A stretch of DNA of 64,000 nt from Coleophoma eucalyptorum. Its lineage: Eukaryota; Ascomycota; Leotiomycetes; Helotiales; Dermateaceae. Location of the stretch: contig JALRME010000016.1 in assembly GCA_026120035.1 (NCBI GenBank), positions 186,001 to 250,000 on the forward strand, in the 5' to 3' direction. The number at the start of each line of letters is the position of its first letter. The stretch's first letter is position 1. The position numbers were made by a program, and so were the translations under genes. Positions 23,878 through 34,848 of the stretch are shown in pieces. The notes under the pieces are model-generated. The model was not told where the DNA came from. It ran no database searches and worked only from the letters and a program-made list of their open reading frames with translations.

Positions 23878-24559
23878 GATAACAGGCTCCCATCTGAGAC
23901 TTTATACTTCTACTGGCTACTTAAATGATACTATCGCTCTACAGTTAAATATATAACCGAATTAAGCTTTTATGCTATCATACGTTAAATTATTATATAG
24001 TCAATAGAACAGGAGCAGCCGTGTAACTAGAATTATAGCTTTAAGAAGTACAAACCTAGAGCGTTTAAAATTGTTTCCTTTCAATTTGATAGTTGCCGAT
24101 CCTCGGCCTTAGGTTCGTTCCATGGATTTGCACAAGAAGGTAAAACTGGCGGCGCCTCTAGTTACTGGATGGGAAGATGCTTTGCAACAGGAACGGCCAT
24201 AGGCCATCGGATAATGGTATGTGGTGAAGAACAACCCATGCAGAGAAGCGGCACAGCATGGGGTAATTTGGAAAAGGTGATGATTTCGTTGCATATATAA
24301 GGCCTGGACAGGAGAGTGCCCTATAGGCTGCGCACAACTGGCAAGGTTCTCCGCACACGTGTCAGATAAAATCTAGCCCACGGCCCATCAGAGTTTTAGA
24401 AGTTTATATTTAGGTCAAACTGCAAACTGCATGGAGGCTGATCGGCCTCCGTTTAGAGACAAGTGCCTATCTAACCGGCAAATATTACTTATACAGGCTT
24501 AGGCTTTCGAAATGATCAGGGTGGGTACCATATAATCTCACATTATAGGAAATTTTGGT
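23878..24559. other. intergenic, nothing recognised
   Basis: AT-rich spacer downstream of the amidase. No exon or RNA gene supported. Confidence 0.4.
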
Positions 24560-26252
24560 TATCGCTTCATTGTCGACTGTATTGACGGATGTCCTCAGTC
24601 AGGCGCGAGCTTTGTGATATCAACTGGGTTACCTCTCGGCAAACAACTAAAACACAATTTGTTGCTAAATTTCTATCTTCACTGCCTTTCCGGTCAAGAG
24701 TTGGTAGGCTACCTAAAGGTAGAGGAGTATTCTTTTGCCTCATAGTTATATGCACCTCCCTTGCTCTTCTTATCAGGCTATATCATCTGCGCTCCTGTTG
24801 CTACCCGGGAAATTTCACGACTGGCCAGTAGGACGGTCACAGTTTTCTTGGTTGGAGCAAACGAATCGAATTGGCAATCGACCCTTGATAGCCAATCTAT
24901 CGGACGCATCCATTGCCAATCGCTGAGTGTAACTGACTCAAATATGCAATTCCTGAATATATCGAGCTGTGTTTGGTGGGGAAATTCTAGCGTCCTGCGG
25001 CTTATACAGTCCTTGCATTTTCTTGACACCGCTCCAACAATTACTATACAAGATGGCCTGGTGCAGTCTCAAATGATCCTACGTGGCGTTGGTGCTGGGC
25101 GTATGCTATTCATGTGGCAACGTGCCTGTATTCCAATGTCTTGACATCAATTTGGCACAAGTCAATTCTTTTGAGCCTCAGCAGTACAAGCTATTCAAAT
25201 ATATTCCGCTTTGGATCGCGGTGGAATACTGTTATATTGAAACCCCAAATCTCAGTTGTTAGCACAAATTGTTTTGCCAATGCATTTACTATCTTTGTGG
25301 CAGTGACATATTAGGTGCATCAATCATATCTATTGCATAATGACTACCACATGAACGGTAAATTGAACAAACTCAAAACTTTTACTCTCTGCGGCCTGTG
25401 GATGGCTCTGGTAGCCCTGGAAGAACACAATTGGGCTGCAGCAAATATTATCAGTGCAGGAGGGATCTGGCTAGACAGGCAGATTGCATATGCAGTTGAG
25501 AATGATGTGGACTAGACGAACCTTATTTCATCCCCAGACAGGGATGCTAACAATGGTCGCTCTGTGCGGTTGGATAAGAACTGGCCTGAAATCTTCACTC
25601 TCAAATTCGGAACCAACACCGTAGATACGTGGGCAAGTCTAGCATATATATAGACTAAAATAGGTGTGAATAATAGCACTGGCTTCATTGGGAACTGAGA
25701 TGATGCTGGAACAGCTATTCAGAGGTCCGTTTTCAACCGTTGTAACCGATGAGATGTTACGAGTAAGCTTCGAGTGTAACGGTGGCCTTGCCAACAAAAT
25801 TTCATGGCCTGGCCATTAGTCCAAAACCAGGGCGAGGATGCTTATAACTCTATACTTGCGGGAACTTACATTCTACCATTTGCGTATGACAACAACTGTA
25901 AGGCTAGTGATAGGTCAGAGATGCATTAGTCAACGGTTATGATGGGCTTAGGCTATTAGGCCAACGGCTTGGCTTATTACCTTAAACTCGTGGGGCTCAC
26001 GAGTTGGTGGCTTTGGCTCTGAGATCGACACCGCCACCCGGCAGCACTCTAGTGAATACTTCAGTTGACATTGATCATTCCGCAACGCTGAGGGAATCTA
26101 TACGGCTTCGAAAACTCGGCAATGGAGTGCGACCACAGCCACCACCCCAAGGAGGATCCCTTCCATATGGCTCCGACGGGATTCACATGATCTTAGGAAT
26201 GGAGTTCTTGCCGGGCAAACATAAAACGCTTGTGGTAGACGAAAGTTATTAA
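24560..26252 (+). pseudogene. decayed protein-coding gene of unknown family
   Basis: A string of plus-strand frames reads like one protein broken by point stops and frameshifts. Frame 25114-25515 is continuous except for one TAG at 25312-25314. The next stop is a TAG right after 25512, then the frame goes on with protein-like sequence (for example LKFGTNTVDTWASLAY near 25600) interrupted by further TAG and TGA codons. A plausible upstream part is in another frame at 24761-25144, and a C-terminal part at 26004-26252 in a third. Base composition is more gene-like than the flanks. I do not recognise the family. It could in principle be a gene with unusual introns, but the stops within well-conserved-looking stretches argue for decay. 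Confidence 0.5.
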
Positions 26253-27026
26253 TTCTAGCTCATTTTGTAAGGGCATGGAAAATGCAGACCATACTTTGAT
26301 CTCTCAAGTGATTTTTGAATGTGATCATCGGATAATAAGATGCATAATCCTAGGCTCTGCGTCGCAGCATTACCTGTTAGCCAGACAAATGAAAAATGGA
26401 CGAGATTAAAGCACGTTAATTAACAAGAAATCAAATTCACCAGCACTCCCCTAGCGCTAGGTTCCTCCTAGGACATTAAGTATATCCCACTTTAAAACAA
26501 TATCATGAGAGAGTCCATCGTTGTTGTGCGCTCAGAATCTAGTCTTCTCATCTGCAATATTCGCGCACACTTTAAACTCCAATGTTGATGTTGTTTGCCT
26601 ACGTTAGCCCAAGTAAGATTACCAAAACTCCAGTTGTTTGAGTACACTTAAATCGATTTGTGTCTAATATAGTACGCACTGGCTTACTACTTCTAAGTCT
26701 AGTAGCTGGACTGTGTCACATCCCCAGTGTTCGTAATGTCGTCTTTTAATTACTTGTTTACCAGGGACATGGTTCATAAATTCTCCACCAACATGGACAA
26801 AATCCACTTTAATTCTAGCAGTGTTGAAGACTGTTGACATATCTCAGTGCTTATGTGCGCTTTCCTAAACGACTCTGAGTACAAGATAGATCAAGACGAT
26901 CAACATTATCTAGCAGGGCTGGACGTGAGCTCGGAAACGGTTCAGAATTCTTTCATAGAGGTTTCCTCGCTGAGATTACATGTCTAACACTTTATCAGTC
27001 GACAGTAAAAACCGTAAGAAGGGTAC
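26253..27026. other. intergenic, nothing recognised
   Basis: 774 bp, AT-rich, lying between the pseudogene and the 3' end of the methyltransferase gene. No feature supported. Confidence 0.4.
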
Positions 27027-28449
27027 TTACATAGGCCAATAGGAGTGGATCCGCGTGTTTTTCATATCCTTCCTGACATCAACCAAGAAAACTTCCAATT
27101 CTTCTTTGGACCACTGCAAGGCACGCGTGAACAGCGCCAAGCTGAGACCTTCAACACCCGTAGATATGTTCTCAAGCGTCCACATCCCTGGCGCCATCAT
27201 TAGTCTCTCACAAAGGAAAAAGAAAAACCCAATGTGAGACATACCCAGCTCTTTGAACTTCTTTTCCCTTGGCCAGCGGTTTTGAGGCCACTTATATTCG
27301 GTTTCTTCAATTTCAGTGAACCCAGCTTGTTCAAGGTAACTCCTGTACGATTTGGCACTCTCCAAAGAACGGTTTAGAGCTTGAGAAGCTTGAAGCATGA
27401 GATCTGACCACTTTGCAAGCGCAGAATCCTTGGGTAGTGTGTCATCATCAGCCCGGATCGGAAACACAATATCTGATATCTCAACATATCCGCCGGGGTT
27501 GAGGTTTCTGTACAGTTAGTTCATGATTGGAAGTAAAGGTTTGATAGCCCCTACTGGAAGCACTGTCGAACAAATTTCGGCCAGTCTGAGATTGATCCTG
27601 TCATCATACGAGCATTAATGAAGTCAAATTTGGAAGAGTACGTCCATTCCTCTTCCACGTCATCAATCTGGAATTTGACGTTTGATGGAACGCTAATTAA
27701 TGTCAGCATGTAATCTGCAATCAATCAAGTAATGATAAGTTTACAATAGAGGCTGAATCGGACTTAGATCAACACCAATAACCTGACGAATCTTTAGTAG
27801 TGATTACTTTTATTATAAGATTGTCTCAACCTCTGCTTCCGGGTGCTCGTCCGCTATAATTGTTATCAAAGGAACTCGCGCCAAGATGATGTTCACTAAC
27901 CAAAATCTATAGCCCAGATTCCAGTACCAGTCCCAACATCAAGCACACGATGGAACTTTTTTGCTGGGCAGGTGAACAATTTGTTGTCTAGTGTCAAAAG
28001 GAATATGTGATTCTGAAGATCTAATTATGCATAAGAATAAAGCTTTGCCAAGGCTGTTATTTAACACACCCAGGCGGTCATTTTCCAACTATAAGAGAAT
28101 TTAGCGAGAGTCAAAAATACTAAAAACATGACTTACTTCGTCATTCGGTAGTACATAATTACGTTCCTCTTTGTAAGAATGGTACGTTCGCCCATTCTCC
28201 TCCCGATGCTTCAGGATGCTAGAAGCGAGCGAGGCAGTGGAGCTTCCATCAACCTGTAGCTTGGATCAGTTGCAAGAACCTAGTTGCGAGCGATCTCGTG
28301 GCCTACACTTCCAAATGCCGAATCAGTGTCACTGTAGTCCTCATCCTATCGAGGGTGAGTATCTTGGAAAGTATAGTATATTAGAACAACGGAGTGCTTA
28401 CTTCTGCTTCCAGAATGATATTTGGAGTATCACCGTGTGACTGAGCCAT
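27027..28449 (-). CDS. SAM-dependent methyltransferase (LaeA/UMTA-like)
   Basis: Class I methyltransferase using S-adenosylmethionine. Ten exons on the minus strand: 28449-28402, 28345-28307, 28253-28137, 28088-28070, 28020-27901, 27853-27831, 27782-27745, 27692-27555, 27507-27245 and 27187-27027, giving 321 residues. Splicing yields DEDYSDTDSAFGS, NDRLDLQNHIFLLTLDNKLF, then motif I VLDVGTGTGIWAIDFA, DEHPEAEVIGVDLSPIQP, the acidic motif QIDDVEEEWTYSSKFDFINARMM and NLNPGGYVE. The last intron (27188-27244) is 57 nt and in frame, so an unspliced reading also stays open; removing it gives the family form ELGMWTLEN. Diverges from a P450 gene across 541 bp, which suggests co-regulation in a small metabolic pair. 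Acceptor is unknown. Confidence 0.88.
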
Positions 28450-28990
28450 TTCTAAAAACAAACTTAAAAACCTAGCCTTAGGTGAACCCAGCCTGCATCG
28501 TATGTCTTGGGGACTACTAGTATTTATGAATCTAGATCACGAAGCGCCTGAAAAAGCTATCATATCCTCATGCAGTCGCTGCCGCAGTAGTGTGCAGCAT
28601 GACGAGGAGATGCGGGACAGCTCGGGAACTCCATGGGTAGAGATAGACAGGGTGCTTCGGGGAACAGGGTTTGAACATGCATGTTACCGAAATCATGTTA
28701 CTCTTAGTGGTGCAAAAGATATGTGGCCGAAGCTTTGTCCAATAGATGCGCCTTCACCCTGCTTGAATCCAACACGACAGCACAGCTGTTTTACAGTAGT
28801 CTGGCAGAAAGTTCTGCTGCGAGACCGTGACATATATTGCGACCACCTTCGTGCATCGCAGAGTGCCAGTTCCCTGGGTTTTTTTGTCCCAATCTTCCCA
28901 CAAAACCGACTTTTTCGTGTTACTCATTGGGCTCAAATCTGCATCGTGCCTTTCGTGTCTTGGTCTCTCGTGCCGTGTCGGCGGTGAATC
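28450..28990. promoter_or_regulatory. shared divergent promoter (methyltransferase / P450)
   Basis: The 541 bp between the ATGs of two divergent genes must carry both promoters. No specific operator could be identified. The 161-codon open frame inside it has no recognisable family. Confidence 0.5.
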
Positions 28991-30796
28991 ATGCTATTCA
29001 TGTCGGACAGTTTTCAAGCGCTTCTAGACCATTGGCAAGCTCTGACTTGCTTTGTTTTTGCCATCTTTGCGATATCATGGCTTGCACAAGCTCTTCGTGC
29101 CTGGGCCCGTCTTCGGCATATCAAGGGGCCATTTTCAGGGTCATTCTCGGATTATTGGCTAATTCGCCATGTCGCGGCGGGTAATATGCACCTGGACTTG
29201 GCTGAGGTTTGCGAGAAATATGGTACAGTTGGCGCAGGTCTTTCACCCAAGCATTGAGCTGATGAGGTGACGTGGCAGGATCCCTTGCGCGAATTGGGCG
29301 AAATACTTTGGTTACCCGTGATCCAGACATCTTGAGGCGAATGTTAGCGGTTCGAACCCCGTATAAACGATCAGATTGGTATGATGCTATGCGACTTGAT
29401 CCAAGTCGTGATAATGTGCTGTCGGAAAGAAATGATGAGAAACATAATGAACTAAGAGCTAAGATGGCCGCCGGGGTAGGTCCGCTACACTTATTTCCAT
29501 TGCACTGCTAACAGCAAATTACAGTACTCCGGGAAAGAAAATGAGAACCTTGAGGCAACGATTGACCGTAATGTTTCAGCGCTCATCCGATTGATCAATG
29601 CGGAATATATATCTAGCAGCTCAGACTTCAAACCGCTTGACTTGGGGCGCAAAGCCCAATACTTCACTCTTGATGTTATCTCAGACGTTGCTTTTGGAGA
29701 GGCTTTTGGATTTCTTGAGACTAACTCAGATGTTCATGAGTACATCAAGACAACTGAAGAGAATCTTCCAGCAATTATTATGGTCAGCGTACTTCCGTGG
29801 CTAAACTGGGCATTGCAGTCACCACTTTTGAAAAGTCTCCTTCCTTCGGATAAGGATCAACTTGGCCTCGGCAAGATCATGGGGTTTGTCTTCTCCGTTA
29901 TTTTTATATCAGATTTGTTAGATAAAGAGGCTTATACTTTCTAGAATTGCTAAACAAGTGGTTGGTGAGCGATTTGGACCGGACAAGAAAGTTCAGCAAG
30001 ATATGCTTGGATCTTTCATTCGCCATGGCCTTACACAGAAAGAAGCAGAATCTGAAAGTTTAGTTCAGATGTCAGTATCCTCCCAGCTTCTATCCTGAAA
30101 GAAAGCTAACCGACAACTAGTCTTGCGGGTTCTGATACTACTGCTACAGCGATCCGTGCTACGATGCTTCACATTATGACAAATCCCCGTGTTTATGCAA
30201 CCCTATTAAAAGAGATAGACAGCACTCCACTCTCATCTCCTATTCAAGATGGTGAGGCGAGGAAATTACGCTATCTCCAAGCTGTCATCAAAGAAGGGCT
30301 TCGCATCTTTCCGCCTGTGACTGGTCTAATGACCAAAGTGGTGCCTGCAGGCGGTGACACCATCAATTCTCTCTTCATACCTGAGGGCACTAAAATTGGT
30401 TACTGTGCTTGGGGTTTGTTTCGAGATAAGAAAATCTGGGGTGAAGATGCAGATACATTCTATCCAGAGAGATGGCTCGAGGGCCCCAGTGACAAGATTC
30501 AGGCGCAAGAGTCTACGCTAGAGCTTGTCTTTGGCTATGGGCGATGGCAATGCTTAGGAAAAAGTGTGGCAATGATCGAGCTTAACAAAGTATTTGTCGA
30601 GGTACGTATGCATGAACATGGTTAACTAAAGGAGCTTTGCTAAATACTGATCTGTTCGCAGCTTCTCCGCCACTTCGAATTTGCCATTATTGACCCTACA
30701 AGCCCATGGCACTCGGTCAATTATGGTATTTTCATGCAGTCAGAGATGTTGGTGAGAGTCTCGAGAAGAGAGGAGATTCAAAAATCATCGCGCTAA
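28991..30796 (+). CDS. cytochrome P450 (pisatin-demethylase-like)
   Basis: ER-anchored heme-thiolate monooxygenase. Six exons: 28991-29222, 29279-29475, 29525-29883, 29945-30070, 30121-30601 and 30662-30796, 509 residues. There is an N-terminal anchor around residues 12-35; a second ATG at 29000 is an equally possible start. Family marks are LARIGRNTLVT, PYKRSDWYDAMRLDPSRDN, the I-helix motif LAGSDTTATAIRATMLHI, the K-helix EGLR, the PERWLE segment and the heme-binding loop FGYGRWQCLGKSVAMIELNK. The sequence resembles the fungal pisatin-demethylase/trichodiene-oxygenase-like group, whose members detoxify plant phenolics or act in secondary metabolism. Divergent partner of the methyltransferase. 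All motifs are intact. Confidence 0.92.
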
Positions 30797-31373
30797 ACAT
30801 CCAAGCTGGCCTCAGGATGAAATATTTGAGCTTGGCTGGTAGAGGTTACATTAAACTGTTATTATATTTGAAGGCGGATGTAATGAGGAGCGTGGTTTAT
30901 TTGAAACCTTATAATTGTGGGTTACTCGATAAGTACACGTGATGCTACACATCGTGCATGTTTCTACTGCCAAGAAGCCCTGCGTTTTTTTTTTCTTTCG
31001 CTCTTTTGGTCTTAATCATAATTTCGACTTCCATGCTTATATGCTACTGTTTGCTTGCAAAAGCTATTGAATCGCCTTGCTACCAAAACCGCATCCTGTA
31101 TTTGTCGTCTGACGAGTCTTGCTTCGACAAGATCTTCAATCTAGGATCCAATTCCATTGCTGCTTAGACTAAGGTCAACATCACTACGGCAGAAAGGGCA
31201 TCTCACTTGGTGGATCATTATATCTTAGTGTGCGGTAAATTTACTTTTGCTGTGATATAAAAATTTCTAGTCATTCAGACACCATAGGTGCCAGTCCAGT
31301 GTTGCGGTCGATAACTGCTTTGTACTCCCTTAAGTCTATTCAAGACTCTCAAACTGAAAAGCATATCACCGCG
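30797..31373. other. intergenic between P450 and HET gene
   Basis: No exon supported. Holds the P450 3' flank and the HET gene upstream region. A T run lies near 30988. Confidence 0.4.
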
Positions 31374-33732
31374 ATGGGGACTATTATATCGCTTATGGTT
31401 GATGCAGGAGATGCCACAAAGCAGTGGCCAACGAACCATGCAGACAAAAAGCATTGGTGCCTAGCTTGTCACCGCAATCCCGATGTTCATCGCATTTATT
31501 ATTGTGGCGACGTCCAAGCTGATGGCACAGAGCTAGATGCTGAGTTTGATTATTCTGTATTTCATTGCAGAGAGGCAACTTGTCAAACATGCCTGGATCT
31601 TAACCCAGATCTCTTCCCTGCTAGATCATTGAATCCTGGAAACAAATATCTGAAGAAAGACCCGAAATCACGGGAGATTCACTTTACATGGAAGGCGCTG
31701 GAGGAATCAGCTTCAAGAGGCTGCCAGACATGCTCTATTGTGGAAGAAGGTATATCGCGTACCGGTAGCTTGACGGGTAGTGAAATAGATGCAACAGGAG
31801 TCTATTGTTTGGAAATTCTTGAGAAATTTACCGTGCGAGTTACGCAGGAAAAGCCATTTGAGAAAGGTTCAAAGATGACGCAACATAGACTTACTGTCGA
31901 GTTTTATAGCCATGCCAGTAAGTCTGTCCCTGTAATTACAATCAATTTTCTAAATACAAACCTTAGATCAACCTATACCATGGCGCGTATTTGGTACATC
32001 AACTACTGTAACATCAGAAATTGGCGTCCCAGAATGTATTGAGTTTATCAATAATCGGATGAAGAACTGTCTTGAGCATCCTAACTGTATCCCAAAGCAG
32101 TCAGTAACCTTACCAAAATTGCCAGCACGACTCATAGATGTTGGGACTAGCGAAGATGATATAAAGTTAGAAGAGGCTCCAAAGGCAGGAGAAACATATA
32201 TCACACTAAGCCACTGCTGGGGGGTTTCGCAATCATTACCCACGACGACAACATCAAACCTCCGACATCGATGCGAGAATATCACATGGTCAGCACTACC
32301 CGAAACATTCCAAAACGCAATTTCCATCACCAGAGGGTTAGGGATTCGTTATCTTTGGATCGATTCCTTGTGCATCATCCAAGACAGCGCCTCAGACTGG
32401 GAGTTGGAAGCAGAAAATATGGCGAATATCTACACCCAGTCATACCTAACCCTCGGTGCAACATCTGCAGGAGAAAGCTCAGAGGGTCTTCTTCAACCTC
32501 GATACAACATACCTGAGGACGGTATTCCCGATCCTACTCGCGAAATCCAAATCAAGCGAATATCCCAGAACGGGCTGTCAAATTTCATCGTTTATGCAAG
32601 ACGACCGATAAAATCCAGCCACGAATTTCTTCTCTCGTTCAACTACAAGGTCTCCCACCTGAAAGCTGCGCCACTCCTATGCCGGGCATGGGCTCTCCAG
32701 GAACGGCTTTTGTCCTCCAGGATTCTGCATTTCTCGTTCGACGAGTTGATCTGGGAATGCAAGACGGGGATTTATTGTGAGTGTGGATATAGCGTTAGTC
32801 CTTCAGGACAGACGGAAACTGCGGGCCCCATTGGCAGGGAAATCTTCAAGGAGCTTTTCAGCCGGCGTGGGTCTCACCGTCTTCCAAATTCAGAGGCTGA
32901 GAAGGCCGTTATGCAAGCTCCCGAGGAAAGCCACAAGGAGGAATTACTAGTAGCATGGTATCAGTTGGTGGAATACTACATGACATTGCACTTGACATTT
33001 TCCACCGATCGACTAGTGGCGTTTAGTGGGTTAGCATCATATATTCAAGAGAAATGGGGGTGGACGTATTTGGACGGTCTGTGGATTGAAGATTTTGTCT
33101 GTAGCGCACTGTGGGGCACGAATTGGCTGCGTCCGTGTCGAAGAATTGGAGTGGCTCCATCATGGTCGTGGGCATCATTGGAAGCCACTTCAGAGCCTTC
33201 GGGTGATAACGAAGTATCGCAGGAGATGTTCCGCAAAATAACGTTTCCCTATGTCAAATATCCGAAGTCGTCTTGGGAAATAGATGAAAGTTTTCACATC
33301 TTTCACAGCTCCAAACATTCTGATTCGTCCGCGGGAGAGTCTGAGAAGTTTGTCCATCTATGCAAGGATGTCCACCTGGGCAACAAACCTTTTATTGTCG
33401 TTGAAGGGAGCTGTATGGAAGGAGGAGTGACGGAAAAGCCTCTTGATGAAGGTGATGCTAATAATCATGGCACAAAACTGAGCATAACCTTGGAGGGGAA
33501 TGATAATCTGCTGAATGTGGGCTGGGATATCAGTAATACCGAAACCGCCGACTCTGAGGTAGCAGAACATGATAAGGTTTACTGTATCTCATTAGTGCAT
33601 CGCGAGGGCAATTCAGAGGGATTGATATTGAAAAGAGATAGTAGCGGTTGTTATCGACGGGTCGGAACATACTCTGCCTTAGACCAGGATTGTTTTAAGG
33701 TAGCAGCGACTAGGCAAATGGTTCTTGTTTAA
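31374..33732 (+). CDS. HET-domain protein (heterokaryon-incompatibility type)
   Basis: Allorecognition or immunity-type protein with a HET domain, known in other fungi to trigger cell death when activated. Two exons: 31374-31917 and 31967-33732, 769 residues. I use ATG 31374, the first true ATG of the frame. The first about 120 residues are Cys-rich, with C29/C32, C44, C65, C70/C73 and C117/C120, and could bind metal. The HET domain spans about residues 258-410: TYITLSHCWG, then SALPETFQNAI, the RYLWIDSLCIIQD block, and ANIYTQSYLTLGATSA. LLCRAWALQERLLSSR follows, and APSWSWASLE occurs in the C-terminal half, as in most HET proteins. No STAND or ankyrin partner domain is seen. Neighbouring genes give no functional hint. 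Confidence 0.92.
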
Positions 33733-34329
33733 TGCTCCGTAAGTCAACTATGAGGAAGTCGCATCAAACTTCTCTATTATTGCGGCAATGCTTTGTGAGG
33801 TAATCAAATTGACCATCTTTAAACCAGGGGCCAAGATATGAGTCTCCCACTGTCGGGTACAGGGATTAAGAAATGATATATATAAACGCCATTGAATTCA
33901 AAAACTTAAAGGCGTATGTAAGCGTCCAGTACCAGACTTATTGCACACTGCACTAGAGTCTCTTTCCCTAAAATGCAGTGTCTCACAATAAGAAAGTGAT
34001 ATTCTCAACAATACTTGAGGCAAAGATTAGAACTTGCTTTCTCCTAAGTCTGTTTTAGCAATCTAGTCAACCAAGAAATAAGTTCTCGTTGACTTTTTCA
34101 AGGCGGACCATGCCCATGCTCAAAGCCATAGGATACCAAATAGCCATCATAGCCACTATTCTACGCCTATGAGATGAGCCCCAGGTCAGCTTCGGGTAAG
34201 AAACTAGTCACTTCTTCTAAACCAGCCTCATTTTTCTCTTTGCTTGATACATTAGATTCGTCATAGTCTCGTCAACTAAATATTAAGAATAAGATTTTTA
34301 CGCTCCCCATCTCTGATGATGATAAAATG
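33733..34329. other. intergenic, nothing recognised
   Basis: About 600 bp of AT-rich 3' flank shared by two convergent genes. Confidence 0.4.
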
Positions 34330-34848
34330 TCATCTGTACCTCCATCCCACATCCCTCTTCATCGCCACCGAAACCGGCGGCTGCGCAGGCGGTGTCGCCC
34401 ACGGGGAAAAGGCACCGTCCAGCGCAGCCAACTGGTGTTGCGTCAACGGGCGACCCGAATGATGCGAGCTTGCCAACGGTCTCTTTGGTTCGAACGCCCC
34501 CGCAAAGGCATCCCAGTCTACCTGAATCGCAGGACTACTCGCAGACCGCTGCATTGCCTGCGAAGGCGTGTGGTTGCCCGATGGATTAGCGGACCTATTA
34601 GCTCGGCTGGAGAGGTATTCCATGTCTGTCGATGACAGCGTTGATGCCCGCGACGGAGGAGGGCGGTGCTCGCTGTCGCGGGAGAGTATGGCGGCTGAGT
34701 CTTGGCTCAACGCTGATTCCTTCCCACGGCTGCGTCGCATTCGGTCCCACCACTTTTTGGCGGGTGGCTTTGGGTCTATTGACGCTGCACCCGCCTTCAG
34801 TTTTCCTTTCTTTTTCTCATCACTTTTGTCCTGCCGTTGGGTCCTCAT
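34330..34848 (-). CDS. small low-complexity hypothetical protein
   Basis: Single open frame of 172 residues from the ATG at 34848 to a TGA at 34330. Lys-rich at the start (KSDEKKKGKLK), with a KKWWDRMRRSRGKES block, then rich in Ser, Pro and Ala, ending VAMKRDVGWRYR. No signal peptide or membrane helix; predicted mostly disordered. The region is GC-richer than its flanks and the frame is clean, which favours a real gene, but I do not recognise the family and a 5' exon could be missing. Overlapping frames on the other strand look like shadows. Confidence 0.5.
   Translation of the reverse strand: MRTQRQDKSDEKKKGKLKAGAASIDPKPPAKKWWDRMRRSRGKESALSQDSAAILSRDSEHRPPPSRASTLSSTDMEYLSSRANRSANPSGNHTPSQAMQRSASSPAIQVDWDAFAGAFEPKRPLASSHHSGRPLTQHQLAALDGAFSPWATPPAQPPVSVAMKRDVGWRYR

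Noticed and set aside
24761..25515. Treating each frame as a separate small gene.
   Set aside because: Frames are consecutive pieces of one protein-like sequence separated by stops and shifts; a pseudogene explains them better.
28502..28987. 161-codon plus-strand frame between methyltransferase and P450.
   Set aside because: Unrecognisable, lies in a divergent promoter, and has no good splice link to the P450.
29340..29365. GGTTCGAACCCCG, resembling a tRNA B box.
   Set aside because: It lies inside a P450 exon and no A box or cloverleaf surrounds it.
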